Positions 1 through 8,797 of a DNA stretch of 64,000 bases are shown in pieces (within the stretch, counting starts at the first letter, position 1; the number at the start of each line of letters is the position of its first letter). A program made the position numbers and the translations under genes. A model generated the notes under the pieces. It worked only from the letters and a program-made list of their open reading frames with translations, did not search any database and was not told where the DNA came from. The stretch spans positions 54,371 to 118,370 of the forward strand of contig SLTJ01000032.1 of the NCBI GenBank assembly GCA_004347685.1, read 5' to 3'. The stretch comes from Clostridia bacterium (lineage in GTDB: Bacteria > Bacillota > DSM-521 > Neomoorellales > SLTJ01).

Positions 1-48
1 GGTAAAGATTTTTTGTTGTTTCTTCATTTCAGGTATGGTACTATGTGA

Positions 49-1008
49 GTGAGAACTGAGGAAATCAGTAGTGGGGTGGGGAAACAGGTGTCTGATCGGG
101 TAGAAGAAGCAAGGGAAAAGTACATGACTGCCTTCGAGGAAAAACAGGCTGTCGTTCTTGCCGAAACCTTGGTGGAAACGGTGAACGATAGCCAGAAGGA
201 GCTTATCAGGGCAAGCGATTTTAATGAACTAAAGGATATAGTGAGAGATATAAGCATAAGCGTGGCCGAGCTGGCTAAAGCCCAGAAAGGGACAGATCAG
301 AGTATCCGCAGGCTGGAGAATGCCATGGCCGAGTTGGCGGAGGCTCAGAAGCAGACAGGAGAAAAGCTCGGCGGCCTGGAGGAGGCCCAGAAGCAGACAG
401 GAGAAAAGCTCGGCGGCCTGGAGGAGGCCCAGAGGCAGACAGGAGAAAAGCTCGGCAGCCTGGAGGAGGCCCAGAAGCAGACAGGAGAAAAGCTCGGCAG
501 CCTGGAGGAGGCCCAGAAGCAGACAGGAGAAAAGCTCGGCAGCCTGGAGGAGGCTGTAGCGTGGCTGATCGAGGCGCAGAAACAAACAACAGAAGAAGTA
601 GCCTCTCTGACCAGGGAAATGAAAGCTACCAGGACGCAACTAGGCGGGCTTTCGCAAAGCATGAGCTATGGCTTTGAAAACGAAGCCTACCGCGTACTGC
701 CGGCCTTGATGGAAAAGTATGGCATAAAGGTGACCGAGAGGTTTGTGCGGACTGAGATAGACGGCGTGGAGATAAATGTCTTCGGCCGGGGGAAGAAAGA
801 CGGCCGGGACGTGCTGCTAGTAGGGGAAACCAAACTAAAGTCGGATAACGTGGAAGACCTGGACCAGGTAGAGGCCAGGGCCGCCGTGGTTAAAGAGAAG
901 TACCCGGGAGAAGTGGTTAAATTGCTAATTACCCATTATGCCAAGCATTTCATAATCGAAGCAGCCAGGGAGAGGGATATCATCCTGGTGCAAAGTTTTG
1001 AGTGGTAG
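49..1008 (+). CDS. Coiled-coil protein with C-terminal PD-(D/E)XK-like domain
   Basis: The 319-residue protein has a helical N-terminus, five near-perfect 14-residue repeats (residues 98-167, unit EAQKQTGEKLGSLE) and a globular C-terminal domain from about residue 205. The 14-residue period is two heptads, so a long parallel coiled coil is expected. The C-terminal domain carries EINVFG followed about 15 residues later by VGETKLK, resembling the acidic-then-ExK active site of the PD-(D/E)XK nuclease fold. Similar coiled-coil plus nuclease-like proteins (DUF3782-type) occur in thermophiles and archaea. An in-frame stop lies directly before the GTG start and no strong ribosome site is visible, so the start is uncertain. 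Nuclease activity is an inference. Confidence 0.7.
   Translation: MRTEEISSGVGKQVSDRVEEAREKYMTAFEEKQAVVLAETLVETVNDSQKELIRASDFNELKDIVRDISISVAELAKAQKGTDQSIRRLENAMAELAEAQKQTGEKLGGLEEAQKQTGEKLGGLEEAQRQTGEKLGSLEEAQKQTGEKLGSLEEAQKQTGEKLGSLEEAVAWLIEAQKQTTEEVASLTREMKATRTQLGGLSQSMSYGFENEAYRVLPALMEKYGIKVTERFVRTEIDGVEINVFGRGKKDGRDVLLVGETKLKSDNVEDLDQVEARAAVVKEKYPGEVVKLLITHYAKHFIIEAARERDIILVQSFEW
340..549 (+). repeat. Five tandem 42-bp units inside a coiled-coil gene
   Basis: Five in-frame copies of a 42-bp unit encode the 14-residue coiled-coil repeat. The copies differ mainly by K/R and G/S codons, which points to recent unequal duplication or slippage. It is coding, has no spacers, and is not a CRISPR. 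Confidence 0.9.
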
Positions 1009-1221
1009 ATACGAGCAGATATGGCAATTACCGCTGGTCGCTGTAATGGTCCGGCACTAGCCCCATCTTAGCTCGAATATCCAAGATCCTTGAAGAATCC
1101 AGTTGCCAATATAGCCTTTCCGATCCATTGGACCTACTTCGTAGAGAATGGGTACGCAATAGTTTACGTTATCTTTACCCTGCCAGCAGGAAATGTGGCT
1201 GTTATCGCCGAATACTGCCAC
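1009..1221. other. Intergenic region before the pilin operon
   Basis: About 210 bases. The longer reading frame of the first pilin gene runs into this stretch, but its N-terminal part does not look like a prepilin leader. I see no clear promoter, RNA or terminator. Confidence 0.4.
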
Positions 1222-1728
1222 ATGCGGACAGAAACGCGAAATGCAGGCGTGAAAGAACCCGGGTGGACCACGGCCGGTTTTACCCTAGCCGAGGTAATCT
1301 CAGTAGCCTGCATCATGGCTATTGTAAGCGCGTTGTCGTGGCCCTACCTGGCCGGGACCCTGGCCCATTACCGTCTGGTAACCTCGGCTCAGGAGATAGC
1401 CTCGGCCATCCGCCTGGTGCAGCAGCGGGCCATCACGGAGAGTTTCGCCGGTTACTACATAAACTTCAACGCCACCTTGAACCGCTACGAGCTTCACCTG
1501 GACAAGGACGACCTGCTGGGCAGTTTCGAGCGGCGCTACCTGCCGAAGGGCGTGAAGATAGCGTACGTGAAATTCGGCTCAAGCCCCCTTTCCAGATTGA
1601 CCTTTTCCGCTACCGGGGTACCGGTCGAGGGGGGCGGGACGGTGCGCCTGGAAACCGCTTCTGGAGATAAATACTACGTGGTGGTGACCCCGGTGACCGG
1701 ACGGGTGCGGGCCAGGGCCACGCAGTGA
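1222..1728 (+). CDS. Prepilin-like protein, GspH/FimT type
   Basis: A predicted minor pilin of the type IV pilus or pseudopilus, processed by a prepilin peptidase at the G|FTLAE site near residue 18 and followed by a hydrophobic helix (VISVACIMAIVSALSW). The downstream sequence (AQEIASAIRLVQQRAIT) is the usual amphipathic continuation in GspH/FimT proteins. The ATG at 1222 gives a short basic leader as expected; a longer frame reaches 1090 but would add an atypical 44-residue extension. It is the first of four consecutive minor-pilin genes, an order matching the GspH-I-J-K tip complex. Confidence 0.8.
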   Translation: MRTETRNAGVKEPGWTTAGFTLAEVISVACIMAIVSALSWPYLAGTLAHYRLVTSAQEIASAIRLVQQRAITESFAGYYINFNATLNRYELHLDKDDLLGSFERRYLPKGVKIAYVKFGSSPLSRLTFSATGVPVEGGGTVRLETASGDKYYVVVTPVTGRVRARATQ

Positions 1729-1878
1729 GTATATCGTCCATATTTGTGAAGTGTTTCTTTTGCTGATTGTTTAGCGCACCTGTTTTTTAGCCAGTTGCCG
1801 GTGAAGGAGCAAGACCGTCGCTGTTTTCACGGTCGAGAGTGGGCAGCTTGCCGGTACGCGATGGGTGGAGGCGGGGAA

Positions 1879-2319
1879 ATGGACCGGCACCGGGCATGTT
1901 TAGTCGGCGGTGTAGCGGGTGACAAATGCGGAGGCGGGAGCCCCTCGCCCGACATAGTTTTGCGATCCGAGGCCGGCTTCACGCTGGCCGAAGTAGTAGC
2001 GGCCATCCTCATCCTGGCCGTGGTCATGCTGGGCGTGAGCGGCATGCTCTACGTCGGCTGGCTCAACACCCAGCGTGGCGGCAGCTCCACCGTGGCCCTG
2101 AACCTGGCTCAGGAGAAGCTGGAAGAGGTAAAGGAGAATCCGGGCAGCGCCGTTAACGTTGTCGGAGGCACGTTTCCTTCTGTATCGGGTTACACTTATA
2201 ACCTATCGGTTGAGGACCAGGACGACGACGGCCTGGCGACGGTGACTGTTGCCGTATACTATCAGGTGCGAAGTATCAACCAGGAGGTATCGCTTACGAC
2301 CATGGTGCGGAAGCCGTGA
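1879..2319 (+). CDS. Prepilin-like protein, PilV/GspI type
   Basis: Second minor pilin, 146 residues from the ATG at 1879. That start is chosen because GGAGGCGGGG lies directly upstream. The processing motif AGFTLAEVVAA precedes a hydrophobic helix, and LNLAQEKLEEVKENPG is the segment after the helix typical of GspI/PilV proteins. The leader is longer (about 33 residues) than in Gram-negative prepilins, as is common in Firmicutes. The role is inferred: a subunit of the pilus tip or priming complex acting with the genes on either side. Confidence 0.8.
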   Translation: MDRHRACLVGGVAGDKCGGGSPSPDIVLRSEAGFTLAEVVAAILILAVVMLGVSGMLYVGWLNTQRGGSSTVALNLAQEKLEEVKENPGSAVNVVGGTFPSVSGYTYNLSVEDQDDDGLATVTVAVYYQVRSINQEVSLTTMVRKP

Positions 2320-2352
2320 GCCTCGCGACAGGCGGGTAGGGGGCGAGGCATA

Positions 2353-3054
2353 ATGGCAGGAGGACGGGCCGGGCACTTGTGGCTCTTGTCACGGTGGGGG
2401 AGATACTTGGCGGCAGGCAGTGGCAGGTCGTCACCATGCCTGCTGCGGTGCCGGCGCCCTGGCCGGCTTGAGGGGCGTCCAAAGGTAGCGCCCGTATTGA
2501 AGTTGTCCGGCAGCCAGCAGGGCGATAAGGCCTTTACCCTGGCCGAGGTCATCATCGCGGTCATGCTCCTGGCCCTGGTCATGGCCGCCGCCTACCAGGC
2601 TTTCTCGGCCGTGGACACTTCCTGGCGCCGGGGTGAAGACCGGATAGACGCCCAGCAGAATTTGCGGATCGCTGCCGACAGGATAGCGCGGGAGGTACGC
2701 CAGAGCGGTACGGTTACTGTGCCGGTGGTGGGTAATAGTGGCTCGGAGATACAGATACGGTATTCCTCTAATAGGTCGCAGCCCCAGGAGGGCGGCGGCA
2801 GCATCACATATAACAAGGTGCGGTTCTATCTTTCTAACGGCCAGATCCTGCGCGGGGTCAAACTGCTGGCCGCGGAACCAGACCCCTACCCATCTGCCAA
2901 CTGGTTGGGCAATAACGTGGTGGCCTACGGCGTGCAGAGTGTCACCTTCAGCCAGCCGGCAAAGGGACTCGTGGTTATTGGGTTGACAACGGAGAGTAGT
3001 GGCGGCAACTCCTATACGGTAGAAACCACCGTGCGGTTACGAGCCTCAGAATAG
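2353..3054 (+). CDS. Prepilin-like protein, PilW/GspJ type
   Basis: Third minor pilin. The cleavage motif is KAFTLAEVIIAVMLLAL, so the residue before the cut is Ala rather than the usual Gly; prepilin peptidases tolerate this poorly but not always fatally. The segment QQNLRIAADRIAREVRQSG after the helix is typical of GspJ/PilW. The start at 2353 gives a roughly 59-residue leader, unusually long, so the true start may lie further in. It sits between the GspI-like and PilX-like genes. Confidence 0.75.
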   Translation: MAGGRAGHLWLLSRWGRYLAAGSGRSSPCLLRCRRPGRLEGRPKVAPVLKLSGSQQGDKAFTLAEVIIAVMLLALVMAAAYQAFSAVDTSWRRGEDRIDAQQNLRIAADRIAREVRQSGTVTVPVVGNSGSEIQIRYSSNRSQPQEGGGSITYNKVRFYLSNGQILRGVKLLAAEPDPYPSANWLGNNVVAYGVQSVTFSQPAKGLVVIGLTTESSGGNSYTVETTVRLRASE

Positions 3055-3068
3055 GGGGTGTTGGCTGC

Positions 3069-4343
3069 ATGCGTCTTGACACGTTGGGAGAAAAAGGCTT
3101 TGCGCTTCCCCTGGTAATCATGATAACCACCATTATCATGCTCCTGGGCACGGCCTTCCTCACCCTGGCCGGCACCGAAGAAAGCATTGCGCAGAACCAG
3201 GTGGCCCAGACCCAGGCCCTGTTTATTGCCGACGCCGGGGTGGAGAAAGCTCTCCACGTGCTTGACAAAAAGCCATTGGACAAGTCTGTAACGGAATGGA
3301 TGTCCGAAAACCAGGGCGAACTGGCTAACATAGCCGTGGGCGGCGGCACGGCCAATGTGAGCATCCAGGACAAGGGCTCCCTGATCGAGATAACTTCCCA
3401 GGGCCAGAAAGGCAACGCCGTCAAGACGCTTATCGCTAAAGCCGCTCCCCCGGCCTTTGAGTTTGGTTTGGCCGGCGGGAACGGAAGCAGCACCCTGGAA
3501 TTCACCGGCAATGGTAATATAGAAGCCGATATCGCCTATGACGGCAATGTTTCGATCGGTAGCAACAGCCGTACGGTGACTGCCCATAAAGTTGTCGTTA
3601 CCGGCGACTTTACCGTAAACGGCACCCTTGAGGCGGAGCATGAGTCAGCCGACCCCCCTGTTGACATCCTGCATGTCGGTGGCAAGGTGAGCGCCGGAAA
3701 AGATAATGACATTCAGGGCAACTGGCAATACGACGTGGGAGGCAGCATCTCCCCGGTAGGAGCCATCGAGGGAGTGGCAGCAGACCTCGGGGAGCCCTAC
3801 GTCCCACCACCGCCCGATGTGGACCTGAGCTGGTATTTCCAGCATAAGGACTTGTCGGCAGCAGATCCTAACGATGCCGCCGTGGTAGCAAAGCTAGCAA
3901 CGGAACCCTCCGGGCCGGAAATCCTGTATTTCAGCGGTAATTTGACCATACAGTCTCAACACGGTCACGATCCTATTGAATTTAAGGGTGTAAGGGTTCT
4001 GGTTGTGGACGGAGACGTAGAAGTCAAAGACAAACTTGTGCCTTTTGATGATGACGGTGACGGCAAAGACGACGACGGCAATGCGTTACTCATTTTGGCG
4101 ACTGGTAACGTGGATCTGACCCCGGCTGGCGGCGCAGATAAGAGCCGCAACCTAATCGTTATCAGTGAAGGCATGATTACCATGAGCGGAAACGTTGACG
4201 TCGAAGGGGCTGTGTGGGGTGCCACCATCAACAGTAACGGTTGCGCCGAATTCGAATATGACGAAGACATGGTCGAACTCATCCGCGATACCGGCTTGGT
4301 TAAGGAGTACTCCTACCGCCTGGTAAGCTGGCAGGAGCAGTAA
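3069..4343 (+). CDS. PilX/GspK-like minor pilin
   Basis: A 424-residue protein starting with a short leader and GFALPLVIMITTIIMLLG. It has a prepilin-type hydrophobic helix but lacks the Glu at position 5, exactly as in GspK/PilX proteins, which cap the pilus tip. QALFIADAGVEKAL is the characteristic PilX N-terminal domain continuation. The large C-terminal part is rich in Asp and Gly (for example DDDGDGKDDDGN), which may bind calcium. It starts 14 bases after the GspJ-like gene. Role inferred: tip subunit, possibly an adhesive one. Confidence 0.8.
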   Translation: MRLDTLGEKGFALPLVIMITTIIMLLGTAFLTLAGTEESIAQNQVAQTQALFIADAGVEKALHVLDKKPLDKSVTEWMSENQGELANIAVGGGTANVSIQDKGSLIEITSQGQKGNAVKTLIAKAAPPAFEFGLAGGNGSSTLEFTGNGNIEADIAYDGNVSIGSNSRTVTAHKVVVTGDFTVNGTLEAEHESADPPVDILHVGGKVSAGKDNDIQGNWQYDVGGSISPVGAIEGVAADLGEPYVPPPPDVDLSWYFQHKDLSAADPNDAAVVAKLATEPSGPEILYFSGNLTIQSQHGHDPIEFKGVRVLVVDGDVEVKDKLVPFDDDGDGKDDDGNALLILATGNVDLTPAGGADKSRNLIVISEGMITMSGNVDVEGAVWGATINSNGCAEFEYDEDMVELIRDTGLVKEYSYRLVSWQEQ

Positions 4344-4510
4344 CCGGTTTGTCAAACCCGGCCGCGCCACGGGCCGCGGGAGGGCAAGACCCTCTGGCTT
4401 GCCAGCTCAATCAAGACAAGGTGGCGCCGGAGCATGCCCGGTTCTGCGGCGGCCAGGCGGCTGAGCCCAATAGAAACTTGGGATACCTCAGAAGGTGGTG
4501 ACCGGAAAAG

Positions 4511-5158
4511 GTGGACCAAATCAACGAAGCCATGGCCGAGTACCTGGCCGCCAAAGCCCCTCCCAGGGAACGCATGAGCTTTGAAGAGTTCCTGGCCTGG
4601 TGCGACGACACGACCTGGGCGGAGTGGGTGGACGGCGAGGTGATTATCTTGAGCCCGGCCTCTTTGCGGCACCAAATGATTAAGAAGCTTCTTGTTACCG
4701 TAATGGATGTATTTGTTCAGGAGTACCGGTTGGGCCTGGTGGTGGACGCGCCCTTCCTGGTGCGCCTGCCGGAACGGTTGCGGCGGGGCCGGGAGCCGGA
4801 CATCATCTTCGTCCGCGCCGAGAAGCAACACCTTTTCCGGGAGCCCTACTTCGACGGCGCTCCCGACCTGGTGGTGGAAATCGTTTCCCCCGAAAGCGCC
4901 GCCCGGGACCGCCAAGAGAAGTTTCACGAGTACGAGGCGGCCGGCGTGGGCGAGTACTGGCTGCTCGACCCCGACCGGCAGGAAGCCTGTTTTTACCATC
5001 TGGACGCGGGCGGCAGGTATAGAGAGATCGCTGTCGAAAATGGCATCTACCGGTCTCAGGCGATACCCGGCTTCTGGCTCAAAGTTAGGTGGTTGTGGCA
5101 GGACCCGCTGCCCGCCGCCCTGGAGGTTCTGCGGGAAATCGGGGTGCTATCAAAATAG
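4511..5158 (+). CDS. Uma2 (DUF820) family endonuclease-like protein
   Basis: A 215-residue protein of the Uma2 family, which has a PD-(D/E)XK restriction-endonuclease fold and is often mobile and multi-copy. Visible family signatures are the WVDGEVIILSPAS segment, REPDIIFV, PDLVVEIVSPESAARDR and YWLLDPDRQ. The active site would be the Glu and Lys of VVEIVSP...RQEKF. The gene lies between pilX-like and pilM, breaking the usual pilus gene order, so it is probably an insertion. No partner antitoxin gene is visible. Its biological function is unknown. Confidence 0.85.
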   Translation: MDQINEAMAEYLAAKAPPRERMSFEEFLAWCDDTTWAEWVDGEVIILSPASLRHQMIKKLLVTVMDVFVQEYRLGLVVDAPFLVRLPERLRRGREPDIIFVRAEKQHLFREPYFDGAPDLVVEIVSPESAARDRQEKFHEYEAAGVGEYWLLDPDRQEACFYHLDAGGRYREIAVENGIYRSQAIPGFWLKVRWLWQDPLPAALEVLREIGVLSK

Positions 5159-5233
5159 CGGAGAATATTTTGGAGGCCTACCAGCTCATGCAGGAAGAAA
5201 ACTAAGGATAAATAACTTGGAGCAGGTGCACAC

Positions 5234-6331
5234 ATGCCTTCCTTCGCCTTCAAATTACCTTCTTTTGGTTTCTCGGGGCGTAGACCCGTTGCCGGGATTG
5301 ACCTCGGCCACCGGGAGATCAAGGGAGTAACCATCAAGAAAGGCCGCTCCGTGCCGGAGGTCGCGGCCGTGGCCAGGGTGAGTACTCCGGCCGGGGCCCT
5401 GGATAACGGCAGCGTGGGGAGAATGGAGCTTTTGAGCCAGGCGCTCAAGGAGGTGGCCGGACACCTGGGGATAGAAGGTCAGAGGGTGGTCACCGCCGCC
5501 CCGGCCAGGCACCTGGTGGTGCGGCCCATGCGCCTGCCGCCTATGCCGGCCGAAGAAGTAGCCCAGGTGGTGGGCATCGAGGCGGAAAAGATACTTCCCG
5601 TGCCGGCAAAAGACCTGGTGCTGGACCACATCATCTTGGGTGAAACCCAGAACGAGGGGCAGCGGCGCCTGGACGTTCTCCTTTTGGGCCTCCCCAAGAC
5701 GAGCGCCTACCAGTACTACGAGGCCTTCGGAGCCGCCGGTCTCAGGCTGGTGGCTATTGATGCCGAACCCCTGGCCCTTTGGCGGGCCCTTCTTCTTACC
5801 CCCGCTCCTGGCCCGGACAGCAGCGCCCTCATGCTGATCAATGCTGGGGCCGGCTTCACCACCGTTTCTGTTTTTGCCGAAGGGCGTTTGCTTTTTTTCC
5901 GGGCCATCCCGGCCGGCGGCAACGAGGCCACCGAGGCTGTGGCGGCCGCCTTTGACGTGGACTTTATCTCGGCCCAGAAGATCAAAGAGCAGGACGGGGA
6001 GATTATCTTCGGCGAAATAAACATTGCCGGGCACGATGACCGGACCCTGCACCTGGAGACAGCCCTTCGCGCCGGGCTGATGGACCTGGTGCGCGAGGTC
6101 GGGCGGTCGCTGGACTTCTGCGAGTCACAGAGCCAAAATACCGGGAGATTGGTGGGCCGTGTATTTCTCACCGGGGGCCTGGCCCGGCTTAAGGGCATAG
6201 ACCAACTCATGGCTGAGGAATTGGGGCTGCCGGTGCAAATCGCGGCCCCACCCGCGGGCCTGCCGGACGGGACCGCTTTGGATCCGGCCCTCAGCCTGGT
6301 CGTTGGCCTGGCCCTGTGGGGGGTGAAATAG
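5234..6331 (+). CDS. pilM: Type IV pilus assembly protein PilM
   Basis: An actin-like ATPase of the inner-membrane alignment complex that binds the cytoplasmic tail of PilN. The N-terminus has the phosphate-1 motif VAGIDLGHREIKGV, the middle has VVRPMRLPPMPAEEV as in PilM proteins, and ALMLINAGAGFTTVSVF and RVFLTGGLARLKGI are the later nucleotide-binding loops. At 365 residues it is of normal length. Its stop codon is followed at once by the pilN start, so the two are translationally coupled. Confidence 0.92.
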   Translation: MPSFAFKLPSFGFSGRRPVAGIDLGHREIKGVTIKKGRSVPEVAAVARVSTPAGALDNGSVGRMELLSQALKEVAGHLGIEGQRVVTAAPARHLVVRPMRLPPMPAEEVAQVVGIEAEKILPVPAKDLVLDHIILGETQNEGQRRLDVLLLGLPKTSAYQYYEAFGAAGLRLVAIDAEPLALWRALLLTPAPGPDSSALMLINAGAGFTTVSVFAEGRLLFFRAIPAGGNEATEAVAAAFDVDFISAQKIKEQDGEIIFGEINIAGHDDRTLHLETALRAGLMDLVREVGRSLDFCESQSQNTGRLVGRVFLTGGLARLKGIDQLMAEELGLPVQIAAPPAGLPDGTALDPALSLVVGLALWGVK

Positions 6332-7039
6332 GTGGCAGGTGTGAGTACATACTCCGCAAACCTCCTTCCGGAAGAACTCCGTGAGCAGCCGCCTGACATG
6401 CGCCGGCTGGTGCGAATAGCCGTCGTGGCGGCCACCGTAATTATCCTGGCCGGCGTGTCCCTGGGACTGGGCTGGCAGATTCGGGCCAGTCAGGCCCGGG
6501 TAGCGCGGTTGGAAACCGACTTGCAGCAACTGCAGCCGCGCGTGGAGCGGGTGGACGGGCTTTTGCGGGAAATAGCAGGTTTCCAGGCCGAGAACAAAGC
6601 GCTCGCGGGGCTGATGCAGAGAGACATATTGTGGTATGAGCTGCTCGGGAAAATAGGCGCCAATACCCCGCCGGAGACCTGGTTTACGGATATAGCTACC
6701 GGCGAAGACGGGCAGACCCTGACCCTCAGCGGCATGACACCTGAGCCGGAGGAGGTCGGACTTTTTCTGCAGGCAGCCAGGTCCATCCCAGAGGTTACCG
6801 GCCTCAAGTTATTGAGTTTAGAGCAGGTAGAAGAGGGTGGCGTCCGCCTGGTCAACTTCAAGGTTGAGGCGCGCTTAAAGCGGCAGCCTCAAGCCGGGGC
6901 CACGGGTTCCAAGGATAAAGGCGGGGCCGGGGAGAGAAACCAGGCCGGGGCGGCGGAGGGAAAACAGCCGGAGGCCGGCGGCAAGGCCACGGGGGCTCCC
7001 GGCCATCCAGGCCAGGTGCCGGGGGGACAAGGGGGATAA
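6332..7039 (+). CDS. pilN: Type IV pilus assembly protein PilN
   Basis: A bitopic membrane protein: short cytoplasmic N-terminus with NLLPEELRE (the conserved PilN motif that docks into PilM), one transmembrane helix around residues 28-50, then a coiled coil and a small ferredoxin-like domain. The GTG start directly abuts the pilM stop, with GGGGGTG as ribosome site. The last 45 residues are a low-complexity Gly/Ala/Lys tail not found in most PilN proteins; the next gene has a similar tail. Confidence 0.88.
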   Translation: MAGVSTYSANLLPEELREQPPDMRRLVRIAVVAATVIILAGVSLGLGWQIRASQARVARLETDLQQLQPRVERVDGLLREIAGFQAENKALAGLMQRDILWYELLGKIGANTPPETWFTDIATGEDGQTLTLSGMTPEPEEVGLFLQAARSIPEVTGLKLLSLEQVEEGGVRLVNFKVEARLKRQPQAGATGSKDKGGAGERNQAGAAEGKQPEAGGKATGAPGHPGQVPGGQGG

Positions 7040-7049
7040 CCGGACCAGG

Positions 7050-7961
7050 ATGGGCAACCTCAGCGAGAGAGATAAGACCTTGCTGGTAATTGTAGCAGCG
7101 GTGGCCATGGTTTTTCTCTTTTACCGTTTTGTCTGGGCGGCCCGGTGGCCGGCCTACCAGGAGGCCAGGCAGGAACTGGCCGAGCTCGAGAATCAGCTTG
7201 AGCAGGCCAGGGGCAAGGTATCCCGCCTGCCGGCGGTAGAGAAAAGATGGGAAGCGGCCAAAAGAGAACTGGCGCAAACGCGGCAGCAGTTCCGGCTCAA
7301 CCTGCTGGCTGGCGATCCCTACCTGGAACTGGCCCGGGAGGCAGAAGCGCGGGCCGAGATTACCAGCCTTCAGCCGGGAGAAGTGAAGGATAACGGCAGC
7401 TACCTGGAGCTGCCCCTGGTCCTGAAGGCGAGGGGACCCTACCTTTCCCTTGTCAACTTCATCGAGCGGGTGGAGAAACTGCCCAACCTGCCGCGCATCA
7501 GCGTCTTGCACCTGGTGGCCAAACCCGACATTGCTTCCCCCGGCCAGGTGAAGGTGGACGCGGAACTGGATATGAGCCTGTACGGCAGCAAGACGCCGCT
7601 TGGTGGTGGTGCGGCCTGGGCGGTGCTCCTTCCGGGGCGGTTGGATGCCTTCGAACCGGCGATAGGGGCCCTGGCCGCCGGCGGGGAGAACCGCGGCGCA
7701 ACCGGGGCTCCGGCGGGGGGGCCGGGAGCAGCGTCCCCGGGCCCGGAGGGCACGGGCCAGGAGACCGCGGCCACGGGTGCAGGCGGGGCCGGACCGGGGA
7801 CAGGCAGCGGGTCCCCCGGTGACGCCGGGCCGCCGGAAGGCGCCCCTGGCTCCGGCACCGGGCGGGAGAGCGAGCCTGGTGCCTTGGCGGGCGCTGGCGG
7901 GGGCGCGAAGGTCTCCCCCAAGGATATCGCCGGCTGGTACCGTTTCCCGGCCGGGCGCTAG
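7050..7961 (+). CDS. pilO: PilO-like pilus assembly protein with Gly/Pro-rich tail
   Basis: Membrane protein with one N-terminal helix (LLVIVAAVAMVFLFYRF), a coiled coil (QELAELENQLEQARGKVSRL) and a PilO-type periplasmic domain ending near residue 180. Position directly after pilN supports the call. About 100 residues of Gly/Pro/Ala/Glu-rich low-complexity sequence follow. PilO usually ends where this tail begins, so the tail is an addition, perhaps a flexible wall-spanning linker in a thick Gram-positive envelope (inference). Confidence 0.82.
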   Translation: MGNLSERDKTLLVIVAAVAMVFLFYRFVWAARWPAYQEARQELAELENQLEQARGKVSRLPAVEKRWEAAKRELAQTRQQFRLNLLAGDPYLELAREAEARAEITSLQPGEVKDNGSYLELPLVLKARGPYLSLVNFIERVEKLPNLPRISVLHLVAKPDIASPGQVKVDAELDMSLYGSKTPLGGGAAWAVLLPGRLDAFEPAIGALAAGGENRGATGAPAGGPGAASPGPEGTGQETAATGAGGAGPGTGSGSPGDAGPPEGAPGSGTGRESEPGALAGAGGGAKVSPKDIAGWYRFPAGR

Positions 7962-8044
7962 GGGACCGGTAGACGGACCTGCAGGACGGGGGCCTTCCAA
8001 CGGGCGATAACCCTAGATAGCGAACTCGGGGGAGGTGGGTAGTC

Positions 8045-8797
8045 GTGAGGCAAATGAGGTGGCGGGTAGCCGCGGTGCTGGCGGTTGTGGCCTTGGCGGT
8101 GGCGGGCGTGGCCGTGGGGGCCACAAGGTATACGCCGGCAAAGATTGACGCGGTCTACGGCAATATCCAGGTTTACGTTGACGGGAAGAAGCTGGACACC
8201 AGGGGGGTGGAGCCCTTCTTGCTGGCAAACAAAGGGGTCTTGATGGTACCGGCGCGGGCCTTGGGCGAGGGCTTGGGCAAGACGGTTACCTGGGACGAAA
8301 CGGCCGGGGCCGTTTACCTCGGCCGGGTGCCGGACCGGCCGTCTGCCCCTGCCGCACCGGCCCCGCCGCAGCCGCAGCCGGTCTACCTGGATGACCTCAA
8401 AGTCCTGCGGAACGTAGGCTCATTTTACCGCCAGCAGGACCGCATGCCGTATATCGCCGGCAGGCCCTTCGGCCGGGGCGTAGCCGTGGAGCTGGCCAAA
8501 GACGGGAAGGCCGAGACAGTGGTGGACCTGGCCGGGAAGTTTTCCAGCCTGCAGGGGTACATAGGCGTAGACGACGAGACGCGGAACAGCAGCGGCGCCT
8601 TTGTCCTGGTGGTTTCCGGCGATGACATCGAGCGTTTCCGCAGTCCGGTCATGAAACCGTCGGATTACCCGTACTTTATTACCGTCAACGTCAAAGGGGT
8701 GAAAAGGCTCACCCTGGCCGTCCAGTGGCAGGAGGGAGGCATAGGCGAATATGACCGCCTCATCGCCGCCCTGGCCAACATGGAGCTACGGCCGTAA
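8045..8797 (+). CDS. Secreted stalk-domain protein (copper amine oxidase N-like) with NPCBM-like C-terminus
   Basis: A 250-residue exported protein: signal peptide (AAVLAVVALAVAGVAVGA), then a stalk domain around residues 30-100 recognisable by IQVYVDGKKL and VLMVPARALGEGLGKTVTWDE, a proline-rich linker, and a C-terminal beta-sandwich resembling NPCBM carbohydrate-binding modules. The GTG start has GGGGGAGG upstream. Stalk domains are common on Clostridial cell surfaces. Being last in the pilus operon, it may anchor or decorate the pilus machinery at the wall; that role is inferred. Confidence 0.75.
   Translation: MRQMRWRVAAVLAVVALAVAGVAVGATRYTPAKIDAVYGNIQVYVDGKKLDTRGVEPFLLANKGVLMVPARALGEGLGKTVTWDETAGAVYLGRVPDRPSAPAAPAPPQPQPVYLDDLKVLRNVGSFYRQQDRMPYIAGRPFGRGVAVELAKDGKAETVVDLAGKFSSLQGYIGVDDETRNSSGAFVLVVSGDDIERFRSPVMKPSDYPYFITVNVKGVKRLTLAVQWQEGGIGEYDRLIAALANMELRP

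Noticed and set aside
340..549. Regular 42-bp direct repeats that could suggest a CRISPR array
   Set aside because: The units are contiguous without spacers and keep one open frame coding a coiled coil.
229..662. Several long open frames antisense or shifted over the tandem repeat
   Set aside because: They are by-products of the periodic GC-rich repeat and have repetitive, implausible proteins.
5255..6052. A 265-codon minus-strand frame over pilM
   Set aside because: pilM on the plus strand has clear family motifs; the antisense product has none and reflects GC-rich codon bias.
6858..8000. A 380-codon minus-strand frame over pilN/pilO
   Set aside because: It is Pro/Gly/Arg-rich shadow sequence opposite the low-complexity tails.
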